The notes beneath the pieces were generated by a model. That model did no database searches. It was not told the origin of the DNA and worked only from the letters and a program-made list of their open reading frames with translations. The translations under genes were made by a program, and so were the position numbers. From Bacteroidaceae bacterium (GTDB lineage Bacteria; Bacteroidota; Bacteroidia; Bacteroidales; Bacteroidaceae): DNA of 18,718 nucleotides. Positions 7,254 through 14,940 of the stretch are shown here, in pieces (positions within the stretch are counted from its first letter, which is position 1; every line of letters begins with the position of its first letter). The stretch lies in assembly GCA_900752815.1 (NCBI GenBank), contig CAADWS010000096.1:1-18718 (forward strand), in the 5' to 3' direction.

Positions 7254-8084
7254 ATGAAATATACAGAAGAAATGATCCTGCAATCCGATAGCGGTTATTG
7301 TATGCCTTTCGAGGAACAGCAGGGCAAAGACGTGGAGCTGTCGCTCGGCTACGGCGAACAGACCGACCCGGCGACGGGCGAGAAATTCTTTCATCACGGC
7401 ATTGACTTCAACGTGCGGTGCTATATGCTTTCTGCCCTCGCCAGCGGCATTGTGTCGGGCGTGGGCAACGATTCCGGACACGGCATCTGCCAGACCATCC
7501 GCTACGGGGAGTATGAGGTGACATACGGAAATCTGTCCAATGTCTTCGCTCAATTCGGACAGCGTGTAAAGGCCGGACAGACGGTAGCTTTGAGCGGTGA
7601 CAAACTGCACATGACCGTCCGCTTCAAGGGCGAGGAACTGAACCCGCTGGAGTTCCTGACGATGCTGTACGGGAACATACAGGCAATGCGTCAGGCCGGC
7701 GGACACGAGACAGACTATTTATCCGGCTTGGAGATGGAACTGAAAACCGATTATGACCGGGATAAGAGAGAGATAGAGGAACTGATGCTGCGCTTCCTGC
7801 CGCACTATATGGAGGATTTGCGGCATGGAGCATACACCTTGCCCCGGAATACGGAGCAGTCGCTACGCCACATCTTCACGGTGGGCGCGATGAAGGAGTA
7901 TTTCTACGAGAATATGCCGAGCATGGCCAATCCGCTCGGACTGGGACACAAGGCCATGCCGCTGGCCTGCAAGGTGCAGAACCTCCTTATTGCGGATTTC
8001 CTGCATTACCTCGCCCTGCGGCATGATGTGTACCTCTCCACTGCGGGCAGTGACATAAAAAAAAACTCCATGACGAAGCCCTGA
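7254..8084 (+). CDS. Degenerate M23-like protein, frame ends after an A9 run
   Basis: The 276-residue frame begins with an M23/LytM-like domain (residues 15-125). The first zinc motif is kept as H47-H-G-I-D51. The usual YxHL motif reads YGNLS with Asn93, and the HxH motif reads KLHM, so His119 (a metal ligand) remains but the first, catalytic His is Lys117. It may still bind zinc but is unlikely to be an active peptidase. There is no signal peptide. Residues 140-265 are helical and unrecognised. After SDIKK the frame runs through nine A residues (8057-8065) into an unrelated short tail and TGA. Protein-like sequence resumes in the -1 frame, so the original product was probably about 378 residues. 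It lies in mid-operon, 25 nt after the previous gene. Confidence 0.75.
   Translation: MKYTEEMILQSDSGYCMPFEEQQGKDVELSLGYGEQTDPATGEKFFHHGIDFNVRCYMLSALASGIVSGVGNDSGHGICQTIRYGEYEVTYGNLSNVFAQFGQRVKAGQTVALSGDKLHMTVRFKGEELNPLEFLTMLYGNIQAMRQAGGHETDYLSGLEMELKTDYDRDKREIEELMLRFLPHYMEDLRHGAYTLPRNTEQSLRHIFTVGAMKEYFYENMPSMANPLGLGHKAMPLACKVQNLLIADFLHYLALRHDVYLSTAGSDIKKNSMTKP
8057..8065 (+). other. Run of nine A at the frame break (mutation or slippage site)
   Basis: Read in the upstream frame the site is ATA-AAA-AAA-AAC, which includes the heptamer A-AAA-AAC of the X-XXY-YYZ kind on which ribosomes can slip by -1. Slipping gives ...KKK-LHDEALTYGG and joins the two coding parts. With eight A the gene would be open throughout. 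A simple one-base insertion or a sequencing error is the plainer explanation. I saw no strong hairpin just downstream that would favour programmed frameshifting. Confidence 0.55.
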
Positions 8085-8389
8085 CCTATGGCGGCATCAT
8101 AGACCCGTTGGCGGAACTGGACATCGACATACAGAGCTTCGACATACCGAGGCTTGTCACGGTCTATCCCGACCGGGCGGGTGTGCGCTGGTGGACCAAG
8201 GCATGGTTCAACAATCGGGAAGAGGGCGAGACATCCGTCGAAATCGAACGGGAGCAGGCGATACGGTTCATGCAGGACAACATCGAAAAGGACGCATGGC
8301 TGGAAGAGTTCTTTCCCCGGCAGATGGAGGTTTACCACAACGCCATCGAGCAGACGAAAGAACAGTTATTGAAACAGATAAATATATAA
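8066..8389 (+). pseudogene. C-terminal part of the M23-like protein in the -1 frame
   Basis: About 107 residues continue the preceding gene after a -1 shift: LHDEALTYGGIIDPLAELDI, later IPRLVTVYPDRAGVRWWTKA, and a charged helical end (EVYHNAIEQTKEQLLKQINI). The frame is open from 8054, and no ATG comes early enough to start it; a TTG at 8108 is the only weak candidate. It has the codon use of the operon, which argues that it was translated as the tail of the 7254 gene until recently or still is by slippage. The GVRWWTKAWFNN and DAWLEEFFP segments suggest a folded domain of unknown role. It ends 8 nt before the next gene. Confidence 0.6.
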
Positions 8390-8397
8390 TACACAAT

Positions 8398-10197
8398 ATG
8401 GATGGAATCAAACATAGCCGGCAATTCGCAGAAATGGAACGCCTCGTGAGCGACTATTTCCACTGCCACCTTGCGCCCGTCATGTCGAAGACACAGGCTT
8501 ACCTCACGAAGAAACAGGGCGAGGAAATGAGGGAGTATTCCACCTCTTTGGGCGGCATACTCAGCGCGATGGCGTCTGCGGCACAGCCGATGGGCGACCC
8601 GTACCAGGTACTCAAGGTCACGGGCGAATGGAACTCGAAGACAACGGAGGACTATATCGGAATGTGCAAGGCGGAGATTACCGGCTCCAAAGAGATACAG
8701 CAAGACCTCGCATACATGGCCGGGCAATGGCGCGATACTGTCGTGCAGGAAATCGGGCGCAAGCGTTACGATGAACTGTCGGAACAATTAGGCGGCGACC
8801 TTGCCTATGCCTATATGGACTACCGGGTGGAGGAACTGATGATCGACCGGCTGGTCAAGGAGCGTATGCCGAAATCGTCAGCCGACTACATCATCCGCAA
8901 AGCCGCAGAATCAAGCCTGCTTGGACTTTCGCAGACCTTCAACCGCTCGCCGCTTGCTGTGGAAATCGAGGCACGGGGCGAAGCCGCCTACCGTCCGAAA
9001 GGATGGGAAAAAGGCGCGGGTCGGGTACTGGGCGCAACGGCAGATACCGTGATGATGGGAGGCGTGGGTTCGTGGGCAACACTGGCGAAGTTTGTCGGGG
9101 CGGACGTGGCTATCTCGGCAGTCGCCTCACGCTTCGAGCCTGAAAAGCCTGATACGCTTTCTGTGGAAGAGTGTATAAGCAAAGGGGTGTTCGGCAGCGA
9201 ACGGAACGTATTTACGGACTTCCGCAAGGAGGCTGCAACGGTACAGACGGGTGACAGTGCGCTCATCGTGGCCGCCAACGAGCGGTTGAAGAAGAAAATA
9301 CCGGTGATGGATTTCAGTTTCCCGAAGTGGATGCAGACACCAAAGTTTACCCCTTTCCAAATGCCAGAAATACCCGGACACCCTGAAAAGAAGAATGAAC
9401 GTGCCGAACGGTACAAGGATGTGCCGCTGGTCGTCGCTCCCGGACAGGAAGAAGCCTATTTGAAGCATTTGGAGAAATATAAGAATGCAACGGCTGTAAC
9501 TGCCAAAAAGGAATCAACGCAGCCGGAGACGGAACAGAGGGAAAAAGTGGAGAAAGAGGAACGGCAGGTGGTTATTCCACGTGAGGAAGAAAAGCAAGAG
9601 AGAGAGGCTGTGCAGACCAACACGAACGGATGGAGCGGATTGCTCAGTACGTTGGGATTAGAGGGATTGGGCGATATCACGGGCAACCTCGGATATGTCA
9701 TGGCCATGCTGCCCGACATCCTGTTGGGGGCTTTTACCGGCAAGACACAATCGTTGCGCTTTGGGGACAACCTGCTGCCGATAGCGAGTATTGTGGCCGG
9801 TCTGTTCGTGCGTAACCCGCTGCTGAAGATGCTCCTTGTCGGTCTGGGCGGCGCAAACCTGCTGAACAAGGCGGGACACGAGGCTTTGGGGCGACCCATG
9901 CCGTCCGCTGCCGAACAGACGGAGAACCAGTACCGCCGTTATCCCGATGAACCGCTCAATCCCCGTATTGTGAACCCGGTACTGCAAGGCAGTACGCTCA
10001 TCGCCACGATAGACCGTGTGCCTTGTACCATCCAGCTCACGCCGACCGTCGCGGAGGCTTACCGTGCAGGGGCATTGCCGCTGAACACGCTGGCGAACGC
10101 CGTGCTTGCCAAGAGCGACCAGTTGCGCCATATCGCTTCGCAGAATTACGATGACGGACAGCGGGAAACGGTCGTGCGTACACGGGGCATCCAATAA
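8398..10197 (+). CDS. Large hypothetical membrane-associated protein
   Basis: The 599-residue product starts at ATG 8398 (MDGIKHSRQFAEMERLVSDY). The frame is open to 8191, but that region overlaps the preceding coding part and is ignored. Residues 1-200 are helical and soluble-looking (RKRYDELSEQLGGDLAYAYM). Residues 206-245 are Gly/Ala-rich and moderately hydrophobic (GGVGSWATLAKFVGADVAIS). Residues 300-345 carry a Phe/Pro-rich motif (FSFPKWMQTPKFTPFQMPEI). Residues 360-411 are a Glu/Lys-rich linker. Residues 431-490 hold hydrophobic segments (YVMAMLPDILLGAF and PIASIVAGLFVRN, LKMLLVGLGGANLL). The last 80 residues contain a small module with TLIATIDRVPCTIQLTPTVA. I know no function; it resembles uncharacterised proteins of Bacteroidales elements. 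Membrane association and a place in an envelope complex are inferred. Confidence 0.8.
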   Translation: MDGIKHSRQFAEMERLVSDYFHCHLAPVMSKTQAYLTKKQGEEMREYSTSLGGILSAMASAAQPMGDPYQVLKVTGEWNSKTTEDYIGMCKAEITGSKEIQQDLAYMAGQWRDTVVQEIGRKRYDELSEQLGGDLAYAYMDYRVEELMIDRLVKERMPKSSADYIIRKAAESSLLGLSQTFNRSPLAVEIEARGEAAYRPKGWEKGAGRVLGATADTVMMGGVGSWATLAKFVGADVAISAVASRFEPEKPDTLSVEECISKGVFGSERNVFTDFRKEAATVQTGDSALIVAANERLKKKIPVMDFSFPKWMQTPKFTPFQMPEIPGHPEKKNERAERYKDVPLVVAPGQEEAYLKHLEKYKNATAVTAKKESTQPETEQREKVEKEERQVVIPREEEKQEREAVQTNTNGWSGLLSTLGLEGLGDITGNLGYVMAMLPDILLGAFTGKTQSLRFGDNLLPIASIVAGLFVRNPLLKMLLVGLGGANLLNKAGHEALGRPMPSAAEQTENQYRRYPDEPLNPRIVNPVLQGSTLIATIDRVPCTIQLTPTVAEAYRAGALPLNTLANAVLAKSDQLRHIASQNYDDGQRETVVRTRGIQ

Positions 10198-10224
10198 TTC
10201 CATGAACAATAAAAGCATGATGAT

Positions 10225-12486
10225 ATGAAAGAAAAGTCGCAAATCGAGAAGAAAGCCGAGGCAAGGCAGGCGGAACTGCTGTCTGCCGCACTGAGCGGGG
10301 CGTCGAACGCTGGCGGCCATTGGCTCAACGTATCGGGCAAGGGATTTCCCCGGCTCTATCCGCAAGGGGTCTCGGCCAGCCCGTTCAATGCCCTCTTTAT
10401 GGCCTTGCATTCGGACAATAACGGATGCAAGACCAACCTGTTCACGCTTTACAGTGAAACCAAGGTACGGGGTGCTGCGGTGCGGGAGCATGAGCAGGGC
10501 GTACCGTTCCTGTTCTATAACTGGAACAAGTATGTCAACCGGAACAATCCGGATGAGACCATCGACCGTACCGCCTATCTCCAATTGGACGAAGAGCATA
10601 AGGCACAGTTCAAGGGTGTCCACAACCGGGAGATCCGCACGCTTTTCAATATCGACCAGACGACGTTGCCCTACGTTGACAAGCCGGCTTACGAGGATGC
10701 GGTAAAGCAGGATGGCAGTGTTCAGGAAAGAGGATATACCGAGGCGGACAACCGCAGGTTGCGCACCCGGTTCAACGACTTTCTATTGAAGATGCGGGAC
10801 AACCTCGTTCCCGTGCGCTCGGACGGTAGCGGAGTTCCTCATTACGAGACGGACAAAGATGCGGTCTATATGCCGCGTCAAAAGGATTTTGAACATTACC
10901 ACGATTATATGCAGGAAGCCTTGCGGCAGATCGTGAGTGCTACGGGGCATCAACAGCGGCTCGCCCGTGAAGGCATGGTCATGAAGAACGGCGTGGCCCC
11001 GTCGGAGGATGCGGTAAAATATGAAAGGTTGGTCGTGGAACTGGCTTCGGGTATCAAAATGCTGGAACTGGGACTGCCCGCCCGTCTGTCCGATGCAAGC
11101 CTGAAGACGGTGGATTACTGGTGCCGGGAGTTCAAGGAAAATCCGTGTATGATGGACGCTCTCGAAAGCGACGTGAACAATGCGCTTGATGTTATCCGAA
11201 AAGCGGAACGGGGCGAGAAAATTGAGTACGCCACCCTGCGAAACAGACGGCAGACCACGACCATGCAGGAACAGATGCACAAGCATTACTTTGTGGCGAA
11301 TGAAATCCGCCAGCACCCGGACAAGGCGGCGAAAAGCATCGTCCTCGTCATAGACCGGGAGGCAAAATCGGCAGATGTCATTTTGCCGGCAGGAGCTTCG
11401 ACCGAGGCGAACAACGAGATTCCCGGCATGAACAAGGGACGTATCGAACGGGCATTGCAGAAAGAGGGTATCGAGCAGGTGCGTTTCTATAATACTGACG
11501 GTGCATTGGGCTACAGACCCGATGACAGCTATTTCAATGAAAAAATGGTGACACTGGCCCGGTTAAGGAACTACACGTTGGAAAAGCTCTCCACGCTGGA
11601 CGTGTCGGAGGCGGTCAGACGGGCGAATGAGGTCGGGTTCGATGCCGTGCAGATGATTCAGGACGACAAGAACCGTTGGGCACTCTATATCAAGCCGGAA
11701 AACAAGGAGGGGTACAGCGTCTATCCCGATAAGGAGGATGTGAACCGTTTTTTCTCCACGCTCAAGCAGGCGATGGACAACATCGACAAGGTACGGATGG
11801 AGCTGGCGCACAAGTATTATGCACTGGCGGAGGTCAAGCCCGACCTGAAAGTGGATTTGTTCGGCAGCGATACGCCGGAGATTGACCTGAACCGTATTCA
11901 GCGTGTTGCCATCTTCAAGACCAGGCAGGATGGAATCCAGTGTGTGGCAACCATCGACGGACAAAAGCTGCAGCCCCGCAGCGTCACTCCACAGCAGTGG
12001 CAACGGATGTGGGTGGCGGAAGACCGGGACGGCTACAAGCGGCATTTGGCGGCCACGCTGTTTGCCGATGTGCTGCAAAAGGGACAATCCGTCGGGGAAC
12101 AGAAAGCGGAAGAGCAGGTACGGCAACAGAATGAGACGGTGCCGGAAAATCGGTCGGAAGAGACGAATGATGAAAATATGTCTCCGAAACGGCAGTTTTG
12201 GGACAACCTCAAGGAAAAGCATCCCGACGCCCTGTATCTGATTCGTGCAGGAGAAGTGTACCGGCTTTATAATGAGGATGCGGCAAAGGGAGCAAAAATA
12301 CTGGGAATTACGGTCAAGGAATATCCGGAACATGGATTTTCGACTTTCGCAGAGTTCCCAAGGACGCAACTGGACAGCTATCTGCCCAAACTTGTCCGTG
12401 CCGGTGAGCGTGTCGCCATCAGTGAGATAGAGCTACAGGATAAACGGCAGGACGAGCAGGAAACACATAGGGGTATTCATAGATAA
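10225..12486 (+). CDS. ArdC-type ssDNA-binding domain protein with C-terminal MutS domain I-like module
   Basis: The 753-residue protein has at least three parts. Residues 15-150 resemble the N-terminal ssDNA-binding domain of ArdC antirestriction proteins (SPFNALFMALHSDNNGCKTN, GVPFLFYNWNKYV, TLFNIDQTT). No HExxH is present, so the ArdC peptidase is missing. Residues 370-640 are a long middle region ending in a module (CVATIDGQKLQPRSVTPQQW) similar to one in the 1719-3296 protein. Residues 652-745 follow the plan of MutS domain I: FWDNLKEKHPDALYLIRAGE, then YRLYNEDAAKGAKILGITV, then LDSYLPKLVRAGERVAISE. The MutS Phe-x-Glu mismatch motif (GDFYE) reads GEVYR, with Val678 and Arg680, so mismatch recognition of the usual kind is unlikely. 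It is probably a cytosolic ssDNA or branched-DNA binding protein protecting incoming DNA. The gene starts 27 nt after the previous stop. Confidence 0.8.
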   Translation: MKEKSQIEKKAEARQAELLSAALSGASNAGGHWLNVSGKGFPRLYPQGVSASPFNALFMALHSDNNGCKTNLFTLYSETKVRGAAVREHEQGVPFLFYNWNKYVNRNNPDETIDRTAYLQLDEEHKAQFKGVHNREIRTLFNIDQTTLPYVDKPAYEDAVKQDGSVQERGYTEADNRRLRTRFNDFLLKMRDNLVPVRSDGSGVPHYETDKDAVYMPRQKDFEHYHDYMQEALRQIVSATGHQQRLAREGMVMKNGVAPSEDAVKYERLVVELASGIKMLELGLPARLSDASLKTVDYWCREFKENPCMMDALESDVNNALDVIRKAERGEKIEYATLRNRRQTTTMQEQMHKHYFVANEIRQHPDKAAKSIVLVIDREAKSADVILPAGASTEANNEIPGMNKGRIERALQKEGIEQVRFYNTDGALGYRPDDSYFNEKMVTLARLRNYTLEKLSTLDVSEAVRRANEVGFDAVQMIQDDKNRWALYIKPENKEGYSVYPDKEDVNRFFSTLKQAMDNIDKVRMELAHKYYALAEVKPDLKVDLFGSDTPEIDLNRIQRVAIFKTRQDGIQCVATIDGQKLQPRSVTPQQWQRMWVAEDRDGYKRHLAATLFADVLQKGQSVGEQKAEEQVRQQNETVPENRSEETNDENMSPKRQFWDNLKEKHPDALYLIRAGEVYRLYNEDAAKGAKILGITVKEYPEHGFSTFAEFPRTQLDSYLPKLVRAGERVAISEIELQDKRQDEQETHRGIHR

Positions 12487-12490
12487 GGAG
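12485..12490 (+). promoter_or_regulatory. Shine-Dalgarno site AAGGAG deciding the start at 12499
   Basis: AAGGAG lies 8 nt before ATG 12499. This fits that ATG better than the in-frame GTG at 12490, which overlaps the site itself. It is one of the few good Shine-Dalgarno matches in the operon and suggests the hydrolase is translated well in its own right. Confidence 0.6.
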
Positions 12491-12498
12491 TGACGATT

Positions 12499-14055
12499 AT
12501 GAGCAAGAATCAGGAATATGCACTGCAATACGCGGATTATGCGATGGCACAGATGCGCAGGTATGGCATTCCGGCTTCCGTCACATTGGCGCAAGGCATA
12601 CTGGAAAGCAGCAACGGACAGAGCCGTCTGGCGAGGAACGAGAACAACCATTTCGGCATCAAGGCGACACCCTCGTGGATTGCCGGAGGCGGCAAATACG
12701 GAATCTACACCGATGATAAGCCGAATGAAAAGTTCTGCAGCTATGACAGCGTGGGTGATTCATACGAGCATCACTCCCGCTTTTTGAAGGAGAACAGCCG
12801 CTATGCCGGTTGCTTCAAACTCTCCCCGGACGATTACAAGGGCTGGGCACAAAGCATTGAGAAAGCCGGTTACGCCACAGGCGGCAAGTATGCCGAGAAC
12901 CTGCAAAAAATCATTGAGCAGAACGGCTTGCAGAAGTATGACAGGCAGGTGATGCAGGAGATGGCGGCACAAGGCAGGCAGTTCGGGGTAGAACACAATC
13001 CGCTCCAGACCTCCGAAGGTGCGGAACATGGAACGGGGTATTCGTTCCCGGTGGAACGGGAGGAATTTCTGTTCATTACCTCTCCGTTCGGAACACGGCA
13101 AGACCCGTTGGACGGCACAAAGCAACAGATGCACAAGGGCGTGGATATACGTTGCAAAGGCGATGCGGTACTGGCTACGGAGAACGGCGGCAAGGTCGTG
13201 GCGGTAAACCAGAACAAGAATACGCCCGGCGGCAAGTCGCTGACGGTGGAATATGCCCGGACGGACGGCAGCAAGGTACAATGTACCTATATGCACCTCA
13301 AGGAGATTTCCGTCAAGGTCGGCGATACGGTACAGGCCGGCGGACGGCTCGGCACATCGGGCAATACGGGAACACGGACGACCGGGGAACATCTGCATTT
13401 CGGTGTGAAGAATATCTATGCCGACGGGACGAAACGGGATATAGACCCTGCGGCGTATCTGGCTGAAATCGCACAGAAAGGACATATCAAATTGCAAATG
13501 CTGCACAACGGGAATGACCTGCTCGCCAAATACAAGGCGGCGGAAGATACCGTGCCTGAAAAGAACCTTTCGCCCGACGGATGGATGAAAAAACTCCTTT
13601 CGTCGGAGGATAGCGGTGTGGGAATGTCGGGATGCAACGACCCGATTGTGGAGATGGCGATGACCGCTTTCGCCTCCCTGATGCTGCTGGCCACACAGAT
13701 TGACAACCGGAACGAAGAGGAACAGAAGGCGATGATATCCACCGCGATGGATCTTCGTACCATCGACCTGAAGCCGTTGTTGCCGAATATGAAGAACTGC
13801 GACCTGACTATCGGCGAGAACGGCAAGGCCATTCTGAAAGCGGACAATGGGGAACTGCGTGTCTCGCGGGAGCTGACCGCTTCCGAGCTGAACCGGTTGT
13901 CTGCCACGTTGAACAACGGCACACTCACGGAAGAGACCAAACGGATGCGTGTAACCGGTATGCTGAATACGGTTATCCTGTCGGAAGCGGCCTCACAGAA
14001 TTTCGAGCAAGAGATGTCCCGGCAACAGGGACAGACGGAAAACCTGCGAAGATAA
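12499..14055 (+). CDS. Glucosaminidase plus M23 peptidase double cell-wall hydrolase
   Basis: This 518-residue enzyme carries two peptidoglycan-cutting domains. Residues 5-145 are a GH73/lysozyme-like glucosaminidase (ASVTLAQGILESSNGQSRLA, catalytic Glu36; NENNHFGIKA; SYEHHSRFLKENSRYAGC). Residues 185-325 are an M23 endopeptidase with all motifs intact: H212-K-G-V-D216, YMHL with His266, and H298-L-H300-F. The last 180 residues are helical and unrecognised (MAMTAFASLMLLATQIDNRN). Together they would cut glycan strands and peptide bridges. There is no signal peptide, so it must leave the cytosol by another path, perhaps the transfer apparatus or the small membrane protein encoded next. The likely job, similar to VirB1-type lytic enzymes, is local opening of the wall for an envelope complex. 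The start is fixed by the site at 12485-12490. Confidence 0.88.
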   Translation: MSKNQEYALQYADYAMAQMRRYGIPASVTLAQGILESSNGQSRLARNENNHFGIKATPSWIAGGGKYGIYTDDKPNEKFCSYDSVGDSYEHHSRFLKENSRYAGCFKLSPDDYKGWAQSIEKAGYATGGKYAENLQKIIEQNGLQKYDRQVMQEMAAQGRQFGVEHNPLQTSEGAEHGTGYSFPVEREEFLFITSPFGTRQDPLDGTKQQMHKGVDIRCKGDAVLATENGGKVVAVNQNKNTPGGKSLTVEYARTDGSKVQCTYMHLKEISVKVGDTVQAGGRLGTSGNTGTRTTGEHLHFGVKNIYADGTKRDIDPAAYLAEIAQKGHIKLQMLHNGNDLLAKYKAAEDTVPEKNLSPDGWMKKLLSSEDSGVGMSGCNDPIVEMAMTAFASLMLLATQIDNRNEEEQKAMISTAMDLRTIDLKPLLPNMKNCDLTIGENGKAILKADNGELRVSRELTASELNRLSATLNNGTLTEETKRMRVTGMLNTVILSEAASQNFEQEMSRQQGQTENLRR

Positions 14056-14067
14056 AGGCATGGCGAT

Positions 14068-14244
14068 ATGGTAAAATGCGTGATGATACAGCTATGCAAA
14101 TGTCTGGCGGGAGTCTCCATCCTTGCGTTGCACGTCCGGTTCTGCTACCTGCTGTTGGGGTGGATCGGGACGCTCGTTGTCGTGGGCGTGCAATTAGCCA
14201 TCGCCGGATGGATGGTCTGGGCGATGATACGTGCGCCTGACTGA
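14068..14244 (+). CDS. 58-residue membrane protein between the hydrolase and the ssDNA-binding protein
   Basis: A short frame encodes 58 residues beginning MVKCVMIQLCKCLAGVSILA. It has a long hydrophobic stretch (FCYLLLGWIGTLVVVGVQLA, about residues 25-44) continuing to a second hydrophobic run rich in Trp (IAGWMVWAMI). It is Cys-rich near the N-terminus and ends RAPD. It starts 12 nt after the hydrolase stop and runs in operon direction with similar codon use. I recognise no family. Its position after a wall hydrolase without a signal peptide suggests a holin-like or anchoring partner, but that is only a guess from context. Confidence 0.55.
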   Translation: MVKCVMIQLCKCLAGVSILALHVRFCYLLLGWIGTLVVVGVQLAIAGWMVWAMIRAPD

Positions 14245-14277
14245 CCGTACCCTCCAACAGTTCAACATCAATCAACC

Positions 14278-14310
14278 CATGTATCACTTGTCGGATGATC
14301 CATGTATCAT
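14278..14310. promoter_or_regulatory. Palindrome and direct repeat upstream of the ssDNA-binding protein gene
   Basis: The sequence ATGATCCATGTATCAT (14295-14310) is a 16-nt palindrome with 14 of 16 positions symmetric. CATGTATCA occurs twice in direct orientation, at 14278-14286 and 14301-14309, 23 nt apart. The element lies 17 nt before ATG 14327, in one of the longer gaps inside the operon. It could be an operator for autoregulation or a translational operator in the mRNA. No promoter of the TAnnTTTG type is seen beside it. Confidence 0.3.
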
Positions 14311-14326
14311 TAAAGACAAAAAACAG

Positions 14327-14935
14327 ATGATTAAATGTAATGTTACGGTATGCGGCGTTATCGGCCGCGATGCGTCGGTTCGCAAGAACAGAGAGGAAAA
14401 GGAGTTTATGGCATTTCCGCTCCGGGTACAGATTCCGGCAACGGGTGGACGGCATACTATCGAGGTGGATGTCCGCAAGGAGTGCAGTCAGGAAGAAGCC
14501 ACCGGTTATCGGAACGGCTCCCGTGTGGAAGTGAGGGGTACGATGTATCTCAAACGCCGGGGTGACAAGCTCTATTTCAACCTGTTCGCCGATGAAATCT
14601 GCAATGCCGCTACGGATGATGCGGATTGCGTCAAGGGTGAGCTGGCATTTCGTGGTAAAGTCGGCCAGAATATCGAGGAGAAAAGGGATAAGAAAGACCA
14701 GCCTTATACGGTGTTCTCGGCGTTCAGTGCGGAGAAGGTCGATGACGGCTTCGAATACCAGTGGGTGCGCTTCTTCTGTTTCGGCAAGGAGCGCGATGCG
14801 TGGCTACAGCCGGGTATAAAGGTGGATGCCATAGGTGAAATGAACCTGTCGGCACATAACGGGAAAATCAATCTTTCCTGCAAGGTGGAGGAACTGACGC
14901 AATATGTGGCGGATTCGTCTAACTATAATCAGTAA
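14327..14935 (+). CDS. Single-stranded DNA-binding protein with two OB-folds
   Basis: The 202-residue protein is made of two similar beta-barrel units. Unit 1 (residues 1-95) reads MIKCNVTVCGVIGRDASVRK and later VEVRGTMYLKRRGDKLYFNL. Unit 2 (residues 102-193) reads GELAFRGKVGQNIEEKRDKK and later VDAIGEMNLSAHNGKINLSC. The pattern of glycine turns, basic loops and aromatic residues is that of OB-fold SSB proteins, where one unit usually makes one subunit. Two units in one chain suggest it works as a dimer rather than a tetramer. It should coat ssDNA entering the cell during transfer or exposed in replication. ATG 14327 is preferred; an in-frame ATG at 14279 would add 16 unconserved-looking residues. 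The next gene follows after 5 nt. Confidence 0.8.
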   Translation: MIKCNVTVCGVIGRDASVRKNREEKEFMAFPLRVQIPATGGRHTIEVDVRKECSQEEATGYRNGSRVEVRGTMYLKRRGDKLYFNLFADEICNAATDDADCVKGELAFRGKVGQNIEEKRDKKDQPYTVFSAFSAEKVDDGFEYQWVRFFCFGKERDAWLQPGIKVDAIGEMNLSAHNGKINLSCKVEELTQYVADSSNYNQ

Positions 14936-14940
14936 GTAAT

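Noticed and set aside
8066..8100. A hairpin stimulating -1 frameshifting after the A9 run
   Set aside because: Only a 4-bp CCAT/ATGG pairing (8068-8071 with 8088-8091) is visible, too weak to count as a stimulator.
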